A stretch of DNA of 64,000 nt from Bolinopsis microptera (lineage: Eukaryota > Ctenophora > Tentaculata > Lobata > Bolinopsidae). The stretch spans positions 3,265,096 through 3,329,095 of the forward strand of contig NC_087080.1 in the NCBI RefSeq assembly GCF_026151205.1, written 5' to 3'. This document shows positions 57,370 through 64,000 of this stretch, piece after piece (position 1 is the stretch's first letter; the number at the start of each line of letters is the position of its first letter). The notes under the pieces are model-generated. The model was not told the DNA's origin and ran no database searches. It saw nothing but the letters and a program-made list of their open reading frames with translations. The position numbers and the translations under genes are program-made.

Positions 57370-58339
57370 ATCATCTCTTTTTGATTATAATGTCAGGATA
57401 ATTTACACAGTCGAAACTTAATAAGGAGGTAATTTCAACGATTTCGAAATTTTACCTTTGAAAACGTTTCCTTGTGTTTAGGTAGGCATATCTGTCAATA
57501 ACAGACTGAATATAGCACTTTTTACTCATTCAAGTTGGCATTAAATTCATATATAATGCCATTTTAATATCGTGGGAAAGCAGAATATATTCGAAATCAC
57601 GAATGAGCAAAATTCTCACCTTTCGCACGTGCAAACTTTGAGCGGACGTTGCGTGCGCATAAAATATTGAATCACCATAAATTTTTGCATAGAGTTATTT
57701 AATATATAGTTTGATAAGCATGAAAAGTTTCAGAAGATTTCAAAAAGAACTTGGATATAACAATAACAATTTTTAGTGATTTTAGCTATTTTAAATGAAT
57801 TTGGGCGTGTCCCCATGTGTGCAACTTTTCGATTTTCAACTTTAAAACTAGCCTATAACACAATTTAGACCTTTAGGAAGCAAAATTGAGCTCCACAACC
57901 CAAGGGATGGCCCAACACCAGAGAATACTAATTCACAACTTTTGTGTTTTTATAAAATTATTCTTCAAAAAAGCACAAACTTCAATAGCGAATATCTTTA
58001 TGAAGGAGCAAGGTAGGAAAACTTTCCGGTAGATTTTCAGAATGCTTGAACAATTATCTAAGGTGAAAATGTCCTCAGATTTTGAATAAAATTACTCCTT
58101 AATGCTTTAAAATCGATTTGAAAAGTTGTTATTTTGTCAAAAATCAAGTTTTAAAAACACTTAAATTGATGACGTCATCAAGTGATGATGATGACGATAA
58201 ATTATTTTTCGATATAATGTAAACTAAAGTATAAACAATTATCTTTAAAACCTGTGATTCGAAATGACTGTATCTTTTATACTTTTGAATCTACGGACAC
58301 TTAAATGTAGGCTACAATTTACTGCAAAAGCGTCTATAT
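57370..58339. other. AT-rich, no gene seen
   Basis: No supported ORF. A short GATGATGATGACGATAA run lies at 58180. A TATATATATA run lies near 58336. Confidence 0.5.
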
Positions 58340-58765
58340 ATATATAGCTTCACGACAATCTGTTGTAAAACAGGGGTTCCAGAAAACCCACTTCCCGATA
58401 CTCCTGCAACATGAAATTTTTTTTACAGTCGATTTGGACAAGGTCTAGACGCTCTGCAAAGTTTCAGATCTCTAACTCAATTTTAACATGGTTTTTAAGG
58501 CACCTGAATATGGCGATTTTGGGTTTTTACCTAATTTCGTATAACATGCTGGCGCGTATTTTGCGCAAATTTCTTAAAAACCTCCACATAACTATTTCTT
58601 ATTCCTGTCATCTTTAACATTGAATTAGAATGTTTTGAACTTAAATATACCTGCTGAACTACTTTCGATGAGTCTTAATGCCTGGAAAACAATAAAGGGG
58701 ATATAATAGTATAGGGGGTACATAGTGTTGTGAATATAAGGGCAACGGTTATGCTTGCCAGCATT
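58340..58765 (-). repeat. Dispersed repeat (GCTGGCAAGC family), inverted copy
   Basis: Inverse of 61200-61533 plus 62657-62765, giving the repeat without the MULE insertion: the sequence around GGTCTAGACGCTCTGC is uninterrupted here. Confidence 0.75.
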
Positions 58766-59508
58766 GTGATAAATTTCAATTTTATATTGACTTATATGAC
58801 TTTTATCAGCATCATCTCCTCTATCAGCCATATTATTTTTATCAACAAGTTTCAATCGGCCGGAGAGCTATTAGCATAATTATGCCGAAATTGCTTCATT
58901 TTAGTGCAATTTTTGCTCTCTAGCCTATTAGTGATTTTGCTTCCTATATTAGAGCTGAACACGTGGTATACTGCGTCACATCACGTGATACAGGAGCTCT
59001 GGGACCGAATTGAGGTTCCTAGTGAACGGCATAGTGGGTCTAGCACTTCACCCTTTCATGCACGTCAATGGCAGAATGGCTAATCCAATCAAGCTTACAC
59101 TCAACTCAACACACTTCATGAGCCGACCGCTTGAACATCTATAGAGCTATAGTTTACGAGAAACGATATGAAAAATCTGCAAATTTGAATAAATGTTTCA
59201 AGAAATTGTTGAAATAATGTTAATTAGTAGAAGAACCAATGGCAACCTAAAGTTTATGTATCTTTTCGACCCTCTATTGAAAGGTTTCATTGTTAGCTAG
59301 TAAAAATATCTCCAATTCGTCTGAATGTTTAACTTCAACTGCAAGTGTTGTTGTAAATTATTTGAACGGGTTACAACAACAATAACATCAATGTACCTGA
59401 AACGTCAAGGACACCAACGCTCGAATCGTCGGAAAAACTTAATCCTGAACTTCTTATGAATGACTGAATGACAAGTACACCTACATTAGCATAACTGACA
59501 AGGTTGAG
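58766..59508. other. Intergenic
   Basis: No gene seen; may include the 5' remains of the piggyBac element to the right. Confidence 0.4.
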
Positions 59509-60284
59509 ATGTGTGCTTTCATTGGCCTTATCTACTTTCGGGGAGAGGAGCTGCCCTTGACGGTCTGCGGACTATTTACTCACTTTCTGATGGACTTTCC
59601 AGCATTTCCTGCGGTGATGTCCAGGAACAGATTCTTCTTTCTGTCGACGAAAATAACATTCGAAACTAAAGAGATGCGACACGATAGAGCAGAGCATTGG
59701 AAAAGAGACCGGTTCACGGCAATTCGCGAGTTTTACGAAAAGTGCCAAGCTAATTTCGCCACGGAACTAATACCTGATCAATATATTTCTAGTCGGATAC
59801 AGACATTCATCAACTGTGAGGTATACCTCACAGTTGATGAATGTCTGTATCCGACTAGAAAGCGCATCCGTTTTCTCCAGTACATGAAGAGCAAACCAGC
59901 AAAGTATGGTATTATCATCAAAGCACTCAACTCGGTGATATACCCGTACACCTATCAAGCCCATTAGACCTTGCCCGTGCCCTCTTCATTCCTGCTATTA
60001 GGAACAGGTCCTTGCACGGCCTTAGCACCTGGACCCTTACCAACTGCTACTTAGAGACCGAAGACCCTAAGTTTCTGAGGAGTACGGATCATGATACAAG
60101 TCGTGACCCAAACACACTATTGCTACCCTTGGTGAGTCCAGGTCTGCCTAGTCGGTGTGTTCAGTGTGTAAAGGACGCATCAGGACCTGGTTACAAGAAG
60201 AAGGTCTGCGGTTTGTCGAAGGTCAAAAGTCAGTGTCCAAGTTGTGGACTTAGAATGTGCACGAAGGTTCATCTTATTTCATAA
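59509..60284 (+). pseudogene. piggyBac-type transposase remnant
   Basis: 59509-59967: FIGLIYFRGEELP, AVMSRNRFFFLSTKI, RFTAIREFYEKC, LTVDECLYPTRKR (first catalytic Asp), YMKSKPAKYGIIIKAL, then a stop. 60012-60284: another frame ending in a Cys-rich zinc-binding tail (CVQCVK, QCPSCGLRMCTKVH), the usual piggyBac C-terminus. The middle, with the later catalytic Asps, is missing. A perfect ~72-bp palindrome interrupts the region just before LTVDECLYPTRK (59790-59862), in frame. Non-functional. Confidence 0.85.
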
Positions 60285-60574
60285 TGTGACTCGTGTAAAT
60301 GAACCATTAATTCTTTCGTACGAATACTCATATCCAAATGTTATATATTTTTTACACTGATTATGATCGAAAACTTGACTTTATTTTTAAATTTCGTTTG
60401 TTTGAGTCTTTCCTAAAATGTATCTACCTTGATAATGAAATTTGGAGTAGAGTCGCATAGTTCACAACTTTCAAATTCACACACATACACTCATGTTTGC
60501 GATTGACCAATCCCTGCAGCGTTCTGCAAAATTTAACTCAATTTATAAAACAAGCACTCCTTATACGGGCTGAT
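60285..60574. other. Spacer
   Basis: No feature recognised. Confidence 0.4.
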
Positions 60575-60770
60575 TTGGGATGGGTTGATTCAACCCATCC
60601 CCAGTATTCTAGGAGTAAATCGGATAAACAGTCGTTTCTTAGGGATGGGTTGATTCAACCCACCCCCAGTATTCTAGGAGTAAATCGAATCAACAATCGT
60701 TTCTTAGGGATGGGTTGATTCAACCCACCCCCAGTAACCTGAGGATTAATTAGATCAACAACCGCTCCTT
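60575..60770 (+). repeat. ~66-bp tandem repeat, three units
   Basis: Each unit has GGGATGGGTTGATTCAACCC, then CCAGTATTCTAGGAGTAAAT. The first part is a near-palindrome (GGGTTGATTCAACCC). A related single piece occurs at 60978-61005, and GGGTGGGTTGATTCG near 56989. Confidence 0.85.
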
Positions 60771-61199
60771 ATATGGAGATCATGGATCACTTTGAGGCCT
60801 GTATCATGTGATAAACTTGTGATATCCCACGTGATTTCTCAATTAACGCAGGAGACTATCTTGTGCACTTGTGCACTATCTGGCCCTTTAGAACATAATG
60901 AGTCTTGTAGAACTAAGTATAACTAGAGCATTCCACTTTTTGTGGTGGCTGAATACCGTCTAGAACCAAAGTTATTAGGGATGGGTCCTTTCAACCCACC
61001 CCCAGTAATGAATGAGCTCCAAGCACCCCAGTATGATAAGGGTTAAAAACCATGTTAAAATTGAGTTAGAGATCTGAAATTTTTCAGGGCGTCTAGACGT
61101 TGACCAAATCGACTGCAAAAAAAGTTTCAGGTTTCAGGAGCATCGGTAAATGGGTTTTCTAGAACCCCTGTTTTACGATAGATTGTCGTGATACATACA
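60771..61199. other. Non-coding; part of dispersed repeat at 61040-61195
   Basis: 61040-61195 matches 62657-62765 (AAATCGACTG, GGGTTTTCT, AACCCCTGTTTTAC), i.e. the far half of the dispersed repeat. No gene. Confidence 0.5.
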
Positions 61200-61533
61200 T
61201 CACAATGCTGGCAAGCATAACCGTCGCCCTTATATTCACAATACTATTTACCCCCTATACTATTATATCCCCTTTATTGTTTTCCAGGCATTAGGACTCA
61301 TCGAAAGTAGTTCAGCAGGTATATTTAAGTTCAAAACATTCTAATTCACTGTTAAAGATGACAGGAATAAGAAATAGTTGTATGGATGTTTTTAAGAAAT
61401 TTGCGCAAAATACGCGCCAGCATGTTATTGTTATACGAAATTAGGTAAAAAACCCAAAATCGCCATATTCAGGTGCCTTAAAAACCATGTTAAAATTGAG
61501 TTAGAGATCTGAAACTTTGCAGGGCGTCTAGAC
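61200..61533 (+). repeat. Dispersed repeat (GCTGGCAAGC family), copy 3, left half
   Basis: Interrupted at CGTCTAGAC by the MULE derivative; right half continues at 62657-62765. Confidence 0.75.
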
Positions 61534-61901
61534 GGGAGGCCGACGGCCAGGCCCCCTCATTACTAGGGGGCCCAGGGAGATCAGATCATATCACTAATTA
61601 GTGACGTATAATTAGTGATGTGATCCATCAGTAGGATTTAACTGACCTAGAAATGGGCTAGATACAGGGTAGAGTTCACATGTACATCATAGCAGTTCAT
61701 TAAGAAGTAAACATGATCTTTAAGATTTGACCGCTCGACTCGTATATCACACAAGGGACGGGAGCTCTTGCTAAAGGGGGGTTCTCGTATCTAGGGATGT
61801 GAGACGTACGTGCCAAAGGCATGCAACGGGAGTGAGCCGATCAAGTGTTCTTAGGTATATATACGGGAAGATGATAGACAATAGTATCGCATTCTATCAA
61901 C

Positions 61902-62276
61902 ATGCCTACCTTCTCCAAATTCATCTCTGGTCGGACAGGATGTCAACAGCTACTCGACTCTGAAGTCTGATGGATACATCTACTCCCGGAAGAAGGACAA
62001 GGATTCAGCCGTCAAGTCTGCCTGGCGGTGCTGCAAGCACACTCCTCCTACGAAGTGTCCCTGTCGGTGTTATCTCACCCTGTCAGACAAATGTGTTCCT
62101 TTAGTTTATATTTAAGTGGTGACAAGAAAGGGGACACTTATGAATTTGTTTTAGATGTTATTAAGCACTATTTTGACCAGCATTGTCCGGTGGACACTGG
62201 TACTATTTTAATAGATTTTGAGAAAGCAGTGATGAATGCTTTTTTGAAGAGTTTGCCAGGGTGGGATGTTAGCAAT
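61902..62276 (+). pseudogene. FLYWCH-MULE transposase fusion remnant
   Basis: A TATA-like TATATATACGG at 61856 precedes ATG 61902 (MPTFSKFISGRTG). After a frameshift: LKSDGYIYSRKKDKD, AWRCCKHTPPTKCPC, a FLYWCH zinc-finger pattern. After another shift: SGDKKGDTYEFVLDVIKHYF and TGTILIDFEKAVMNAFL, LPGWDVSNCF, matching the MULE transposase core (DFE with a catalytic Asp). The region normally between the zinc finger and this core is deleted, and everything beyond is replaced by a CAGTATT repeat. Confidence 0.75.
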
Positions 62277-62444
62277 TGCTTCAATATTCAGTATTCAGTA
62301 TTCAGTATTCAGTATTCAGTATTCAGTATTCAGTATTCAGTATTCAGTATTCAGTATTCAGTATTCAGTATTCAGTATTCAGTATTCAGTATTCAGTATT
62401 CAGTATTCAGTATTCAGTATTCAGTATTCAGTATTCAGTATTCA
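62277..62444 (+). repeat. 7-bp repeat (CAGTATT)n, about 23 copies
   Basis: Perfect CAGTATT run replacing the 3' part of the transposase. All three forward frames are open across it, producing artefactual Gln-Tyr-Ser-Val-Phe repeats. Confidence 0.95.
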
Positions 62445-62656
62445 ATAAATTTGATTAATTATCCTACGAAAAATGTGTATTGACTTGTTAATTTAAATCA
62501 AAAGTAAGGGGTAAAACTGGGCTAGATGTAGGGTAGAGTTCACATGTTCTGTAAATCGTAGTTGGTGGATCACATCACTAATTATACGTCACATCACTAA
62601 TTATACGTCATATGATCTGACCCCTAATAATAGAGGGGGCCTGGAAGTCGTGCAGC

Positions 62657-62765
62657 CGTCTAGACCTTGTCCAAATCGACTGTAAACAAAATTTCATGTT
62701 TCAGCAGTATCGGCAAGTGGGTTTTCTGGAACCCCTGTTTTACAACAGATTGTCGTGAAGTATAT
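62657..62765 (+). repeat. Dispersed repeat copy 3, right half
   Basis: Continues the repeat interrupted at 61533 (CGTCTAGACCTTGTCC), ending in TTGTCGTGAAGTATATATAT. A (CGAAA)n run follows at 62775-62790. Confidence 0.75.
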
Positions 62766-63141
62766 ATATGTACGAAACGAAACGAAACGAAACACTGTAT
62801 TTACTACCCCGCTACTATGCGACAAAGATATTGTATAAAGTTAACTAAATAATTTACACAATACGGTGCCCATGTCTGAGCGGCTCTCCTCAAATAACTT
62901 TCTCTCCTCCTCGGAGCAGAAAGTTAAAAACAAAACACGGGTCTCATAAATCAAAAAATACTAAATAATGTTAAAGAGATAATATCAGATTAACTGTCGC
63001 AAAAAATGGTTAAAGTATACATATTACATAATTGATTTTATTGACACACCGATAAAAACCAGAAAAACAAGAAGTGGATACTTGGAAAACAAAAAATAAC
63101 ACAAAAAAAGACTAGAAGCCACAAAAAATAGCTTAACCAGG
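62766..63141. other. Non-coding; 3' UTR of the adjacent LINE likely included
   Basis: A-rich on the strand matching the 3' side of the reverse-strand LINE; no ORF. Confidence 0.5.
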
Positions 63142-64000
63142 CTATAGCTGATCATACAAATAGTTCTTTAACTTACCCTTAAAAGAGACAATATTGTCGA
63201 TGTTACGGACATTAAGAGGGAGAGAATTCCATGATTCAGGTGCATAGTTGCTGAACCGCCTGCTAGTTGCCTTCAATTTAGAGAACTTAGGTATCTTCAT
63301 AAGAAGGTTGCATGCTGTTTTTGTTCTGGTTTCTTTGACAGCCTTATCATCTCTGTTCATTTGAACCAACTCTTGGAGGTACATTGGTGCCAATCCATGG
63401 GTCACTTTGAAACAGATGAGACACACTTTGAAAAATATCCTCTTTTCAACAGGGAGAATATGAGCTTTCTTGTAGAAAGGAGACAAGTCAGTATTCCTGT
63501 CATAGATGTCGTAAATGAAACGTATCCCTGCATTTAGAACAGATTGCAGCTTCTTCACTCTAGTCTTTGAAAGATTCATGTAAAGGGCATTACAATAGTC
63601 CAGCTTTGATATGATCAGTTGTTTGACCAGCATGAGTTTAACTCTCTCATCTAGATACTTTCTGATAGTTCTAAGATTGTTCATTGTCCAGCAACAGTTC
63701 TTCCTAACGTTGTTAATCTGCCTTTCCATGTTGAGAGATTCATCTAGTAACACTCCAAGACTCTTCCAGGTATCGTTTTTACATACAGTTGGTGTAATAA
63801 TGGTGTCACCAAACTTTATTGTTATTTCAAGGTCAAACTTCTTCAGTACCAAAGGCTTTCCAATGACTAACAATTCTGTCTTGCTCTCATTCAGTTTCAT
63901 GAAATTATTAACCATCCATACTTTGATTTCAGACAGACAGTCATTGATCCTACTAGTGACATTCTGCAGCTCCATGGGTCTCATCGGGTGGAAAGCTATA
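63142..64000 (-). pseudogene. CR1/L2-like LINE, C-terminal part, runs off the window
   Basis: Reverse strand, open from the window end to the stop at 63142. Segments: VWMVNNFMKLNESKTELLVI, WKSLGVLLDESLNMERQI, LIISKLDYCNALYMNL, LQSVLNAGIRFIYD, then RRFSNYAPESWNSLPL and SFKGKLKNYLYDQL, the tail typical of CR1/L2-type elements. The catalytic RT box would lie beyond 64000. The retained frame has no stop, so it may be part of an intact element; called pseudogene only because completeness is unknown. Confidence 0.8.

Larger units (their letters stand above)
61534..62656 (+). mobile_element. MULE deletion derivative with FLYWCH and transposase remnants
   Basis: Flanked by the 9-bp repeat CGTCTAGAC (61525-61533, 62657-62665). 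Imperfect termini share CCAGGCCCCCTC, and subterminal ATCACTAATTATACGTCA copies occur at both ends. The 9-bp duplication plus a MULE transposase segment inside identify the superfamily. Length 1123 bp. Its termini differ from those of the element at 14820. Confidence 0.8.

Overview
The window is eukaryotic DNA from an animal. It is AT-rich, and its genes are split by short introns with GT/AG borders. It holds metazoan-type families (a class A GPCR, a TIR-domain protein, an SUEL-type lectin receptor with PPxY motifs, a CCP/sushi module) and a high load of animal-type transposons. The mix fits an invertebrate with a repeat-rich genome, such as a sponge, cnidarian or placozoan. I cannot place it more closely from sequence alone.

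Layout. 1-4.7 kb: the 3' end of one lectin-receptor gene, then a complete three-exon paralogue with a 27-bp coding minisatellite. Each copy is followed by a reverse-strand fragment resembling the USP9X family. 4.7-7.1 kb: no firm gene, one 164-bp palindrome. 7.2-11.7 kb: a four-exon TIR-domain gene whose first intron is filled by 54 copies of its own 3' splice site plus the first 35 bp of exon 2. 12.9-14.0 kb: an intact single-exon GPCR. 14.1-23.1 kb: a ~370-bp satellite, a 3.1-kb MULE-like element with 9-bp target duplications that carries a spliced open gene, and a ~3-kb tandem duplication. Each half of that duplication has a (CTCCCT)n array just upstream of a signal-peptide exon. 23.7-36 kb: scattered phase-matched exons of a modular secreted or membrane protein, interrupted by LINE, MITE and retroposon insertions.

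36.5-42.3 kb: a truncated LINE with a restriction-like endonuclease embedded in an 18-bp AT-rich satellite, a mariner-like MITE in the same satellite, and a 1.24-kb fold-back palindrome. 43.5-51.2 kb: a full-length LINE with an intact 1280-codon ORF (endonuclease, reverse transcriptase, RNase H) that cut an older LINE in two, plus a third LINE remnant. 51.4-55.9 kb: a non-autonomous LTR retrotransposon with apparently identical 1074-bp LTRs, nested in a MITE. 56-64 kb: dispersed repeats, GAA-loop GC hairpins, a 329-bp palindrome, a broken piggyBac transposase, a deleted MULE with FLYWCH remains, and the 3' end of a CR1/L2-like LINE.

The cellular genes (lectin receptor, TIR protein, GPCR, CCP protein) could all serve recognition and signalling, but nothing in the sequence shows that they work as one pathway. 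Most of the remaining structure is produced by transposition and tandem duplication.
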